Shown here piece after piece: positions 1 to 13,256 of a stretch of 64,000 nucleotides of DNA. The notes beneath the pieces were generated by a model. That model had not been told where the DNA came from. It did no database searches and saw nothing but the letters and a program-made list of their open reading frames with translations. This stretch comes from Rhynchosporium graminicola (lineage: Eukaryota > Ascomycota > Leotiomycetes > Helotiales > Ploettnerulaceae), in NCBI GenBank assembly GCA_900074885.1, contig FJUW01000022.1:186001-250000 (forward strand), read 5' to 3'. The position numbers and the translations under genes are program-made. Position 1 is the stretch's first letter, and each line of letters opens with the position of its first letter.

Positions 1-406
1 TCTGGCGCTTCACTTGTGGACCCGATGATGAAGGTCGCTGTGGCAGAGACCGTGATAATATAGAGGGGTTTGTATCGTCCCTGTTGTATCATCAGTATTT
101 ATTGGTACGCAGTGGTATCTTAAACTGTTGGAAAGCAGAGAGCCAATGTATTTTCAAAGGTGCGCAGTCGGAAAATGCATCGACTTACTCCTTCAATACA
201 TCGATAAGATCCCTGATCAATCTTTGCGTAACTCCGCTGGATTGTTCTATGACTTCTGCACTCTTTGATCGAAGTGTGTCATTCGAAGTATTAGGGACCC
301 CAATTACCTCGTCGCGCTTTCTTTTCGCGGAGAGGGACGCATTCGGAGTAGAATCTTGGGACTCAAGGGTCGAAGCGGCGCTCATGACTCCATTCATGGA
401 AGTCAT
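1..406 (-). CDS. 5' part of an unrecognised, probably nuclear protein (runs off the left edge)
   Basis: Two exons are visible on the minus strand: 406-189 and 80-1, joined across an intron 188-81 with a GTAAGT donor and a CAACAG acceptor. The frame stays open over the junction and off the window edge. The N-terminus is Ser/Thr-rich, carries a short basic cluster (KRKRDE) that could be a nuclear signal, and is followed by a predicted helix (LIRDLIDVLKEDD). I do not recognise the family. The start is taken at the first ATG (406). The same frame is open further upstream and still reads protein-like (QREAESLQDINRLA), so the real start may lie upstream, perhaps in another exon. The 3' part of the gene is outside the window. 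Confidence 0.55.
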
Positions 407-1107
407 GGCGAGGCGGTTAATATCCTGTAGAGATTCTGCTTCGCGTTGTCGCGAAACGCGATCACAGGAGTAGTGGTTGGGTGGGTGACAGGAGCGACTC
501 TGCGGGAGCGAGGCGTGGTCGTGATAATCGGTGGTTGGCGAGTGAGTCTGGGAGCAAGCTGATAATCAGAGTGAAATTATTCCCGAAGTCGCGCTTCGAT
601 CGTGTTGTGTTGGAGAATAAATTATTTGCGGGTAGTTTTCGAAGAGGATGGTTGGTCGACAGTGAGGCTCCGTAGATGGATACAGCCGACGAGTTGAACA
701 TGGACCTTTTTTGGCGCTAGCCCCGTTTGAGGCGCACGGTCAGGTCGCTTGACTGGCCTAGGAATGAATTCAGTTCATGCAAGGCCTGCTCTGACTTATA
801 AATATATACGTGATTTTGTTATACTTGTACAAACTGAAAAGCCTTTTTGAACCATAGTTGATCTGCTCGGGAGCGAGCGGTATAGATTTCGAATCCAGGC
901 GCAGAATTTCAAGCTGTATCATCCATCAAGTATAACGAAAAACAATTTCTTACAGCTAGCTATATCACCCACCTCCTGCTCCTGCACCTGCACTTTTACT
1001 GCTAGATCGATGCCACTGTAAACTATTCTCGACGCCATGCTCTGGACAGTATGAACGAATGCAATCAAGTTTGTTATTCTCAAGATCGGGCAGGCCTTTA
1101 CTGCAAC
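407..1107. other. Intergenic region between divergently transcribed genes
   Basis: Open frames here are short and mostly lie opposite the left-edge gene. The region probably holds the promoters and leaders of the left-edge gene (minus) and the PPR-like gene (plus). No RNA gene or repeat was recognised. Confidence 0.5.
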
Positions 1108-4100
1108 ATGCCAACGCTCCCACGATTTCATTTGGCAAGCTCGTAAGTACTTCCTGCTGTTAAAATATATAGCGATTCTCCCTAACAATTTTTCGTCAAG
1201 CTCTCTATCAGGTCTGCGGCCTCAGCTGCCATCCGTCCTATTCAGTCTATTCAACCCACACCCAGAGGTTCCACAACAACGCAATCGGTATCCAGCGGAG
1301 ATGATGGAACACATTCAGACCACATGTTCAAAGTGCGGAGAAGTGAGGCACTGGATGAAGAAGGACCTGCCGGAGCTCAGCGATCCGTTGGAGCATTATA
1401 TCCTACACGCAGCATCGCAGGCTTGAGTATGTCTGGAGCATCATCACAGTGGTGCAATCAACGAACGCGTGAGGACTTTTCTAAAACCGCTGCTTGGAAA
1501 GACAATGCTGTTAGGCGCCCAATAAAATTGAAAACCCAACCGCGTCCCGAGAGCCATTCCCCCGCTACTGCTCTTTCGGAATATCTACAACTTCAAGATG
1601 TTGTGGCAAAGCAGACCTATTGGCGCGATGCTGAGAAGCGATTGCCTCTCAACTCATTGCCGACTATTATATTACACCAGCTTTACATGAACACAATCCC
1701 GAAGGTATAACATTAATTCCTTTCTCCTTCATTCCGTACTGAGATTAATAGGACGACTGGAAGGACGGAGATCTTGCGTACCGCAACAATGCTATCAAAT
1801 GCCTCGAGAGACGTGGTCTGCAGATCGGAGACGTGGAACGCTGGGCATGGATTCTCTCTGGAGATAGCCCTGGTGAAAATGTGAATCGTTTGGTATCGAT
1901 CACCCCGGATCATCCAACAGTTCTCCTTCTGGAGATCCTTCGAAAGGATCTCCTCGATGTTGCAGAATTGAAGAAGCTGCTATTACATGCATGGAACCAT
2001 CTCGAGTGGAGATGCTCCCAGAATTTGCAGTCCTTGGCTCGAACTGCAAAGCCCGATCAGATGGCTGACCATGAGTTCACACATTTAATCCGTCAATTGC
2101 TCTACCAAGTTCGCAAAATATGGCCAGCTGCAACACTAAGTGTGGCCCATATGGTACCTCGATATATACAGCATCTCGATGTCCGAAGCTCGCAAAGTAC
2201 ATCTAAGTACAACGCACGTATTTACGATCATCGGTGTAAAATGATCAACGTTTTCTTGCCTCTCCTAGCCTTGCCGTCGTCTATAGAGCCCTATAAGTCC
2301 ATGATATACAATTGGTCTGCGCAGAAGGTTCTGCTCAATCTTGCTGGAGAACAAGATCCGCCGCTTATGCTAGGCAAAGATAGCTATACAGCCGTGATCC
2401 AAGTTCTCACTGCTTCACGAAAGAGTGACCGAGAATCAAGAGCTTCATTCCATCGACAGCGGACTTGGCCTCCTTGGAGGACAGAGCAGGATGGTATGGA
2501 CGCTCAGCGAGCCCCGGGCGATGACTTGAGCCGGGCGTCACTTGCAGCAATTCAATCGAAGGAAGCCGGGTTCAGAGAAACTTCGCATGACCGACATTTA
2601 CGCATTTATGCCGGTCAGGAACTTGATGGAACGCCGACCATTCATACTCGAAAGCTGGTCAAACGGCAACCTCGATCTTCTACGGATGGTAGCGAGTTGT
2701 CCATCGAGACCGCGGCGCAATTCAAAGCTGGTCCTAATCCGTTACTGTGGGCAGCTAGAGTCGAAGCAACCCGAGATATCAGGGAGGCGTGGCGAGCGTT
2801 TGTCGCCTACAAGGAATCGGGTGGAAAACCAAATCAAGCTTTGTACCTGTCAATCTTTCAAAAACTTCGATTCGAACAAGTTTCGCAAGGACGAAACTCT
2901 GCCTACGAGGCAGCCCCTGGTGATGGCAAAGAGGTTCTTCCAGTACCGGATGACAACATGAGTGACTTCTACAAGTCGCATAGCAAGCCTCCAAAGCTTA
3001 GCGTTCTTTACAAGCAGATGTTGTCTTCTGGTATTAGACCTTCTGGTAAATGCTTGATTTTCCTTGTCCGTCATGCTCGAAATTCCACCATTGGCGTGAA
3101 TTATCTTCGCGACAGTGGTCTTCATCCTCTTGCATTGCAATACATCACCGGCGGCTCAGACACTAGGATCTCACCAACACGGCATAAACCTCCGCAAGAC
3201 ATCCTGGACACTGTAGGATCCAGAGTGCTAAATGCCTTCATACATCTGATTTGCCGCTTTGCTCCGCGTGCTGTGCTCACTACTTCAGACGAGTTCAACA
3301 GGTATAAGTTGAAGCCTACACCGCTCAAAGAGTCCCTACTTCCATCACAGTGGGCCATACAAGAGTTTGAGGAGACACCGTATTACCGCCTTCGGGACCC
3401 TTTGCGCCAAGCAGCCCGGCTCTTGAAAGACGGGAAGGTGAAATTCAGACCGTCCTGGTATTGTCTATTTGGAGGACTTGCTCGTCGCAACGTCGTCCTA
3501 CGGCCAAGTCTCATCGGCACGCCTGAAAACGACGCGCTTGCGTGGCGGTTCACGACGTCTGTCCTACGGAACTTCCACGAATGTGGGCTGGCGCTTGACC
3601 CTCAAGGTTTCTTGTTGATTTGTACAACATTTTTCAAATTTGCCGAGGCCACATATGGTGTCTCCGAGAAATACGAGGAAGGCCTAGCTACAGGTGTGCA
3701 GCTTTTGAAGCATGAGTTCGCCAAGCTGTCCGCAAGTGAGGTTCTACCATATTATATACCGACGCTCCTTCACTCTGTCAGATGGGTCGTATTGCACATG
3801 TATGTACGTTGTATGGGAATCATTGGTGATTGTCCCGAAATCATTACGGTGCTTGAGTGGATGGTTCAGCATGTGGAAGAATTGGAAGAATGCAATGGCC
3901 AGGATCAAAACTCGGAGAAGATGTTGATGCGAACACTCGTCGCGATCAAGATCTCTTGTCATGAGACCGAGTATGAGGAACGAGCTATGGAACTAGTGCA
4001 ACAAGTTCCGTCGTGGAAATGGCCGGATGACGGTGATCTAGAGTCATATACTGGGGGCTCGGAAAATGCTGCAAGTGAGGCTACAGAGCCCAGCGAGGAT

Positions 4101-4115
4101 CTCAATAATGAGTGA
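1108..4115 (+). CDS. Large PPR-like protein, probably mitochondrial
   Basis: Three exons: 1108-1142, 1212-1704 and 1752-4115, giving 963 residues. Introns are GTAAGT..CAG (69 bp) and GTATAA..TAG (47 bp), and frame continuity supports both. The N-terminus is rich in Ser, Ala and Arg and lacks acidic residues for about 40 positions, as in mitochondrial presequences. The body is largely helical with recurrent helix pairs (for example REAWRAFVAYKESGGKPNQA and SVLYKQMLSSGIRPSGK) that resemble degenerate pentatricopeptide repeats. By family knowledge such proteins bind organelle transcripts and act in mitochondrial RNA maturation or translation; which RNA is unknown. The tail (about the last 25 residues) is acidic. 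It is a single long protein with no frame break. The PPR assignment is by pattern only; another alpha-solenoid is possible. Confidence 0.7.
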
Positions 4116-5231
4116 TGACAGGCTTTCAAAGTATCTGGATGTTGTCAATCTTCGATGTTGCCGTTCTGTACATAACTTTGTATACTTGTGTGCACAGTAT
4201 CAGGAGATACCCATGTCGATATAATATTACTTACCTAAGGTAGTTGTATTTGAACATACTCCGTACAGTTCCAATCCTAGGCAGACTCGCCTCAGGCGAA
4301 GCGATCTAGGACGTTGTCGTATTGTCGCCTACCAGCTACGAAATAAAGTCGCCAATTTATTATGATTACCTATGTGATATTGCAGTTTGATTCCAGACGC
4401 TGTCCCGAAAAGTGTTCGCGACTTTGATACCATGCCGACACCTTTAGTCGTCTTCTCGCTTCTCTACCTTGGTAGCTCAGGCAAGGTTCTGGCTGGCTGG
4501 CTTCGTCGTCGAAGAATTAGATCCGCCTCGTGCACGGCATTTTGATATCAAGCTAGATTCTGTCATATTCATCATGCTTTTTGTCTCTCCTGTAACTGTA
4601 AATTATGTCTACCCATCACTTAGGCGTTATCGCGTCAGCTCTCTCTGCCTTCAATATCTGGTCTTGGACTTGGAATGAAGCCGTCGCTTGGCATCTGAAT
4701 CAGGTGGCGATGTCATCCGCAGGACTGGAAGTACCTAAACATGGATCTTGCGATGAGAGGGAGTCTTGAGCAAGCAGAATTACCCAAAAGTCTTTTCTAT
4801 ACTTGATTGATGCGAATTCGGCAGCTCAAACGAAGTAAACAATAGTTCAACCCGGATCCCGCTACGGTAACAGTACTGTACTTACTACATGCAGGTACCC
4901 ACCTTTCAGGATGACCTTCCTCGTGGGCATGTGATCTGGGTACTTGGCGCTAAACTAACGCGGAACTCAGCTCAGGCAACCGCCTGACAACGCAATTGGG
5001 CAGGAGCAACCTCGTCGTCATCAGAAATCAGGAAACTGCGCCCAAGCTCCCCCAGGTCCCACCTCACCCTCTTCCTCGTGCTACCTTCTCCTCTTCTCTC
5101 ACAACAACCCACCCCAACTCCATCATCAACAACGCCGGGTTGCGTATCATCTTCCATCACAATACAATACAACACAAATCAATCAACCAACTCTATTGCT
5201 TTGACAGTAATAGGTCCAACCAGCCGCAATC
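4116..5231. other. Intergenic: 3' flank of the PPR-like gene and promoter of PEP4
   Basis: No convincing gene. The last 200 bp before the PEP4 start are CA- and CT-rich, low in G on the plus strand, as in leaders of strongly expressed fungal genes. Short open frames here are not supported. Confidence 0.5.
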
Positions 5232-6538
<1,307 letters not shown>

Positions 6539-8276
6539 ATGCTTGACCTGACGAAGAACGACAAGAACGAAATTGGATAGGCAGAATCATGAAGCGGTGT
6601 CCTTGTACTGTAAACAACTACTCTGGGAATTTCCTTTTTCACTTGCGTTTATTGCTCGAGGTGCTCACCAAGCACGGAATAATGATCAGCGGAATTCGGG
6701 AAACGGTTTCGTTTGTTACATAGCTATTCAATGACATTCTGTCTCTGCTTCATGTTTTCACCATTCTTAATGCGAAATCTGGCCCCCATTCCCATGCCCG
6801 AATTTTCCACCCTAATCCCTTACTTGGCTTGTCACTTTTACTCCATACTAAATGCTTGGATTGCGATCGAGTTACAGCCCAGATTGCCCATCATGTCTAT
6901 CATAGACAGCTCCTTGCCTAACAATGAAATTCCCCATTTACTCTTCTGATGCAAGATCAACCAGTTCCAGACTCACGATCATCAGTGATTCCCTAGGTGA
7001 GATTCCTGTATCCGGAAGCTCTGCGGAAGAAAACTTTCTATTGCCTTTTATAATGACTCATAATTGACTTGGTGAAGTAACAATGTAGGTAGAGAAATAT
7101 AGGACAAGAAAGGTAGTATTGAGATCTTCGGGTCGTCAGAAGTGAAAATAAAATACATTCCTTAATTCGGTGAGGCAATTAATTGCTGTTTTTTGCTTTC
7201 TTGTTGTTGCTGTCATGGTGGGTGAGTATATTGTACGTCGACCGGACCCGTATCTGTTGAGGAGGTCTATAATCCAAGACGGAAATGGGTTACCTAATGT
7301 AATACTGTAATTTGCCGATCGTTGCACAGCGCTTGGGTACAGGCATTACACTGTGGAATCGCGGCTGAATGGGTGCGTGCAGAAGTAGAGCTACAGGAAG
7401 TGTCGGCGGCAAGTTGAGAAAGTTCAGTGGACTTAGATGGCCTCTCTGCCTTTGATGTATTTAATCATTGTAGTGGGAAACAACAGAGCCAACTCGCTTA
7501 GCGAACCTTATATTTTTTTTCCGAGTAAACTGGAGGGAAATCCTGCTCATAGGAGGGGTTAGCTTGGTTGATGATACCGATACCTTGAAGGCAGAACGCA
7601 GCGTAGTTCGAATTACACATGTACACTGAGTAAGTCCGAACTGAGTCGAGTTGAGTTGAGTACTCAAATCTCATCTCAGAGTAGACTCAGTGTATATTGA
7701 CTGACTACAATAAATCAGCATAAAGTAAGCATGAAGTAGATATGATGTAGGCATGAGGAATACTTTCACTTATTAAAAGGTAAGCTTAGAATATTTTTTT
7801 GAGATTTCGTCTCGTGAAAGGCTCCAAATATCGCCTACATTATAATATACGGTTTATGCAGGCTGTATGAAAGCGGTGCGCTAAATGCCACCCCTTATAC
7901 CTCTATAAACATGTTATGTAAGTAGTACTCAGAGTAAGTCAAAGTGGGACTGAGTTGAGCTAAGTACGCTCAATATACCTCTGAGTTGAGTTGAGATTGA
8001 GTACTGCCTCGAACTCAAGTTAAGTCAACTCATTTGTAAAGCTGGCAAAATACACTTTGACCGTTGCAATTCTATTAATGAGATTGAGACTTACGGGGAA
8101 GATGATCTGAGAGACGTCACTTGCATGATGGGAGGAAGTAAGGAGTGTGTCAATGTTTTGATTCTTGATTCGCGATGAAGCCAACCAAGCTACAGTAAGT
8201 GATCAGAAATAAGAATTGACCGACAGCCGTGAACGGACGCGCGCAAAAGGCAAGGACCTACAACCGCTAGTTACCA
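6539..8276. other. Gene-free stretch with degenerate TGAGT-type repeats
   Basis: No gene recognised. After the PEP4 3' flank the sequence turns AT-rich. Two stretches (about 7627-7690 and 7928-8032) are full of GAGTT, TGAGT and GAGTAAGTC motifs in both orientations and look like diverged copies of one repeat. Confidence 0.45.
7627..8032. repeat. Pair of diverged TGAGT/ACTCA-rich repeats
   Basis: The segment at about 7627-7690 begins with CTGAGTAAGTCCGAACTGAG and is followed by GAGTTGAGTTGAG. The segment at about 7928-8032 begins with CAGAGTAAGTCAAAGTGGGA and continues with GAGTTGAGTTGAGATTGAG. The common order of motifs suggests an old duplication or a decayed minisatellite. No ORF is involved. 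Confidence 0.5.
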
Positions 8277-9305
8277 TCAACTGGGTGGTTCCGGAACGCA
8301 ATTTTCATCCCAGAAAGATCCAGTCTGAAGTGGTGGCTGGTGAGCGAAGCCCCCAATGGGGTTTACCCAGACATCCATAGTACAGCAACGCTTTCCATTG
8401 ATTGACGTACACATAACGTTCAACACTGGCTGTCTCCAATTCGGGTTCTTCAACTTGTATGCAACCATCAACTGTTCTTGTTGACAGAATGTAGCCGTAC
8501 AATAATGGACTCTCGAAGTCGGCTTGTAGAACTCAACCTCAACACGAGGCCTTCCTGTCTTGTAGGACTCACGCCTTATCTTGGAGCTACAGGAATGATA
8601 CTGATGCGCAATCAGAGTGAGAACTTCCAGATGATTGTACCTGGCCAGGAAGTATGGGTCTGTGCAGTAGTTGACGATCAGATGGCGGACAGTGTTCAGA
8701 CCAGGAAATGCAGAGTCTGCCAGCTTGTGGTGTTCGAAGCGAAAGTATATCGCATCGCAAAGAGGGTTGAACATGGTACGACGCTTTGCACTGTCTTCCA
8801 GAGTGCAGATTGAGCTATTTCTCATTGCCTCCGCTCTGGTTTCATGGCAGATGGAGAGCATGAGGGGTCGAGAGTTGGTCGTGTATGTCAAGGGTCTCCG
8901 GAAAGCGTGCCAACGGCTATAGGCCTTGGAAACGAAGATCTCGACCATGCGGGCAAGATAGGGGCCGGATGAATAATTCTTCCTAAAGTCATTTCGTGAT
9001 TAAAACCCAGATTAAATTGAGACAGAGGTGGTTGGCTTAGTGAAAAGGGAAACGGCACAAACTCACCAGATCAGCATCCGAAGCTCGATAGGTAGCATTG
9101 GAAATAGAGGAAAGAGAGGCTGCTCCTCCTGCTTTTTGTCAGCTCTTTTTCTCGTCATGAGGGTGCAAGATTAGTGTCTATTTGTTCTACTCACCACAAT
9201 AATATCCTTGCTCAGCTTCACGCCTCGTGCCAGCATGGATCTTGTAGTGACATTGGTCAGAGCCTCGATTCGGAGCTCCTTATCTTTCAAGGCAAGTTTC
9301 GACAT
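8277..9305 (-). CDS. 2EXR-domain protein
   Basis: Exons (minus) 9305-9195, 9128-9067 and 8982-8277 give 292 residues. Both donors are GTGAGT and the acceptors are GCAG and TTTAG. The second exon encodes the diagnostic start of the 2EXR domain (FPLFPMLPIELRMLIW). The third holds the second hallmark, a CHETRAEAM segment, followed by a stretch resembling FNP..DAIYF, as in this large fungal family. Function of the family is unknown; members are numerous and variable in Pezizomycotina. The start at 9305 is the first ATG of an open frame, but the same frame is open for about 55 bp upstream to a possible acceptor (ATCACTCAG), so a further 5' exon cannot be excluded. Surroundings are AT-rich and gene-poor. 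Confidence 0.75.
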
Positions 9306-11018
9306 CTTGAGAAGGGTAGAAGGCTTGACGAGATTGAACTTGGATAAATCGGTACAATCTGAGTGATGTTATGTTTGAGTGTGGTGACACTAGAAAACAA
9401 GGGAAGAGGATATCTTCTTATATCCTTGATACCCTTCACAGAAGCCTAGAGTACCAGAAGTGCACGAGGCTATGGACTAGCGCAAGCCCAAAGAAAACAC
9501 GAGGCTTGCCTACGCTACAGAGGCGAGCACACCATGCTTGTTTGCTTCGCAGGAGGCCCTGGGATGAATCATAACGTGAAACGGAAATTACATTGAAGAG
9601 CCAGATAGAGAATGAATTAGATGACCAGGCTCAACGTAAGACACAGCAGGGAGGGACCTTCGAAAGGAACAAGCGGACCGTTGACTTTGGAATTGCACAG
9701 AATATCGCAAACCAGGCAGTTCTAGGGTCTACAATCGAAGATACTCTTCCAAAAAATCTATGATGCCAAGTAGAAATTCTACTTTATAAGATTACGAGGC
9801 TTGGCCGAATTGTTTAGACAACGGAATGGAAGCAGCCAGCAAAAACCGACATCTGCGCCGAAGATACGCAACATGAAGGGAAATGATGAGATGAAGTTTG
9901 GAGTGCTTGTCATGAGCCTAGATCAAATATGGCATATGATTGGAAAAAAGAAAACTTTCACTCTGCGAGACCTTTGGAAGGACTCGCTTTGGTTGTGCCT
10001 AGAGTGCTAGAGGCGCTAGAAGTGCACTTAACTTAAAGATGAAAGGGGGGCAAACAGCCTGCCTGTAAAAGATAATTCACTCTGCCTGGTTTTTGCCCAA
10101 AAGCTGGAATATACATTCTATTCTAGGGAGTGCTCGTAGGACGTAAAGTAATAGCTCGCCTTACGAATCTAAAAAGAACTGCTCAGATTTAACACAAATG
10201 GAATTTATCAATTTTTCTTGAGCCAGCAGCCAAAGCTATAAAGTCAATTTGAGAGACTTTGCGAGAGAAACAATCAAAGATTGGAAAGCAGAATGATTCA
10301 TTCGCGTTGCTTCACCGATATTATCTGTTTGATAAGCAAAATATGCTAAATAAATGCAATAGAGAAAGATGTAGTGGAAAGACCTACGTAATACCAGGCT
10401 CAATAAAAGGCAAAGCCATTGATTCGAAGAGTTCCAAGAAAAAGAATCATATCGACCTTGGGCAGTTCCAAGCAAGAGAGCTGGCTAGCTAGATAATACT
10501 ACAGCTCAGCGAATGACTTCTTCAAAAACACGCCCCATGCTGCGAAGAATGATTCCCACTCTGAGTCTCTGATGGCGATTGAAACAGAGTGTACATCTTC
10601 TAATTTGTGGAACCAAGTCTTTGCCTTTACAAAACTACTGTAGAAGGAAAGACTTTCGACGATAACCTTGAGAAAGAAGGACTTTGTCGATAATATTATC
10701 AATGTTATTATTGGGAATACACACCAGTAAATATGGATCGCATTCCTGCTTGAATCTTGACTAGGGATCGAAACGCTAGTAATCATTAGAAATGATGCTA
10801 TGCGAGATGAGAAGTCTGGAGTGATCGATCACATGATGCTGCGCTCATTGGGCTAGTCTACAAGTATCCGCTCAATCGCACTAGCCTTGCCAAGGTCTGA
10901 AAAAAGAGTTGAATTTTGCAGAGCTTCCAAAAATCACCGCCAAAAATCGAATAGACTCACGACACGACATTGCGATACTTCTTCCAAACCCTGGAGGAAC
11001 TCGCAACCACTTTTCAAA
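9306..11018. other. AT-rich gene-free stretch
   Basis: Only short unsupported open frames. The part from about 9.6 to 10.8 kb is AT-rich and shows no codon structure on either strand. The last 150 bp are the NOP56 promoter and leader. Confidence 0.45.
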
Positions 11019-12670
11019 ATGACAAGTATCGATTATCTGCTCCATGAGAGCTCGGTGGGATATGCAATCTTCGAGGTAGTCCACCAAGCCGACACTGTCG
11101 GCAACCGATTGAAGGAAGTTCAAGATGCCAGTCAAGACCTTGCGAAGTTCGGAAAGATGGTCAAGCTTGTAAACTTTGCGCCATACAGGTAAGCGCATCA
11201 TATAACTGTAAGACTAGGGTCTCCGATCAGAATTAACAAATTTGTAGAGGGGCAGCCGAAGCTCTCGATAATATCAACCTTGTGTCCGAAGGTGTCCTGT
11301 CCGAGTACCTCAAATCGAACCTCGAATTGAACCTCCCAAAGCCGTCGAAGAAGAAGAAGGTTGTTCTCGGTGTTTCGGATAAGAATTTGGCTGGTAGCAT
11401 CAAGGCCGCGTTCCCAGGTGTCGATTGCGAGACAGGGGAGACCTCAGAGGTAGTTGCTGATCTGCTCCGTGGCTTGCGATTCCATGCTGGAAAGCTCCTC
11501 AAGGGACTCCAGGAGGGTGATGTCGAGAGGGCACAACTTGGTCTGGGTCACGCTTACTCTCGCGCAAGAGTTAAGTTCTCCGTTCAGAAGAACGACAACC
11601 ACATCATCCAAGCAATCGCGACTCTTGACCACCTCGACAAGGCTGTGAACACATTTTCAATGCGTTGTCGTGAATGGTACGGATGGCATTTCCCCGAATT
11701 GATCAGAATCGTCTCCGACAACCATACATATGCCAAGCTTGCTCTTGCGATTGGTGACAAGAAGACCTTGACCGATGCCTCTTTACATGATCTCGCTGCT
11801 CTTGTCAACGACGATGCCGATATTGCACAAGCCATTATCGATGCCGCGCGTGTTAGTATGGGACAGGATATCTCAGAGACCGACATGCAGAACGTTTCAG
11901 CTTTCGCAAACCGGGTAGTCAAGCTTGCCGAGTATAGAAAGTCCCTCTTCCAATACCTCACCGACAAGATGGCAATTGTTGCGCCCAATTTGGCCTCGTT
12001 GATCGGCGAAGTTGTCGCTGCCCGTCTCATCTCCCACGCCGGTTCTCTCACAAATCTTTCGAAATACCCCGCCTCCACCGTCCAGATTCTTGGTGCTGAG
12101 AAAGCTCTTTTCAGAGCACTCAAGACTAAGGGAAACACTCCCAAGTACGGATTGATCTACCACTCAAGCTTCATCGGCCGCGCTGGAGCGAAGAACAAGG
12201 GTCGCATTTCCAGGTTCTTGGCCAACAAGTGCAGTATTGCAAGCAGAATCGATAACTTCTCTGAGGAGCCAACAACTAAGTTCGGCCTTGCTCTGAGAAA
12301 GCAGGTTGAAGAGAGGTTAGATTTCTACGCTACCGGAGCCGCACCACAAAAGAATGAGGACGCAATGGTAGGATTTTATTTGCGCGATACATGCTGTAAA
12401 CACTACTGACGACTTCTACAGAGATCCGCAATGGACGCAGTTCTAGGAGACATCAAGATCGCAGACCCAACCGCAGACCCCGACATGGCAGATATCACAC
12501 CAAGAGCCACTCAAAAGCAAGAGAAGAAGTCCAAGGACAAGAAGGAGAAGTCGAAAGACAAGGATTCCAAGAAGGATAAGAAGAGACGACACAGCGAGGC
12601 CGCAGACGATGAGGAGGAGCTAAGTGAGAAGAAGAAAAAGAAGAAGAGTAAGAGAGAATCCTTGGCGTAA
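11019..12670 (+). CDS. NOP56: Box C/D snoRNP core protein Nop56
   Basis: Exons 11019-11188, 11248-12367 and 12422-12670 encode 512 residues, close to yeast Nop56 (504). Domains in order: NOP5NT (about 1-70, beginning [19 protein letters not shown]), a coiled-coil and NOSIC region (about 165-260, with [14 protein letters not shown] and [13 protein letters not shown]), the Nop domain (about 290-410, with [21 protein letters not shown] and the [15 protein letters not shown] segment [11 protein letters not shown]) and a KKE/D-rich nucleolar tail (about 445-512). In the nucleolus it forms the box C/D particle with Nop58, fibrillarin and Snu13 and guides 2'-O-methylation and pre-rRNA processing. 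The first intron lies just after the codons for VNFAPYR. Confidence 0.97.
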
Positions 12671-13256
12671 AGACTAATCGACCCGGGGCATTCTCTTTTA
12701 TTCGTGTAAATCTGGGCTGGCTTCTCTGGCGCCTGGTGTTGGCATCCATCGTTGATTTTGTGCGTTGCATGTGTTAAATAATTGGCGTTTAGTGGATACT
12801 CATGCCGGTTTGGCGAAATGGATAAATTACTTCATATGCATAGTTCATCGACTTAGCTACTAACAGGACAATTGCTATGTACGATGTCTTGTCCTGCTAA
12901 TTCGGCGATTGGTGATTAACACACCTGTGATCAGTGTGCGAGATAGATAGGAAATTGAAGATACTCTCGGTAGATTGTTTAAACCAGTACTTGAACCGAT
13001 TTTGCCATCATACGTGCTCGCCCAGTTGCATCTGGCTCACGAGTTTCATGTAATGGTTACCTTGAGTCTAGAATATTTATACTTGATTTATGTTTCATGT
13101 GATAGTATCCATCAATCATCGAGTTTCTTTCTCAACGTGCAAGTTACTGCCAATAAACGCCTGTAGAAACGCCATTCCTTCGCCATGCTAACACATCTTC
13201 ACTCGCTCTCTACTCCCCAGGTAACCAACCGACGAACCGAAAGCCAATCTGCCGGC
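12671..13256. other. Convergent intergenic region between NOP56 and VPS4
   Basis: Shared 3' flank of two convergent genes. No gene or RNA recognised. Confidence 0.5.

Noticed and set aside
880..910. TTTCGAATCC motif considered as a tRNA T-arm
   Set aside because: No matching acceptor stem, D-arm or anticodon arm could be folded around it. No tRNA was found elsewhere by eye, but a tRNAscan run would be needed to exclude one.
1324..1434. Frameshift suspected in the PPR-like gene because a second frame also reads protein-like
   Set aside because: The MPTLPRF exon at 1108 splices in frame into the chosen frame, which is open throughout; the other frame has stops.
11584..12144. 186-codon minus-strand frame
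   Set aside because: It is antisense to NOP56 exon 2.
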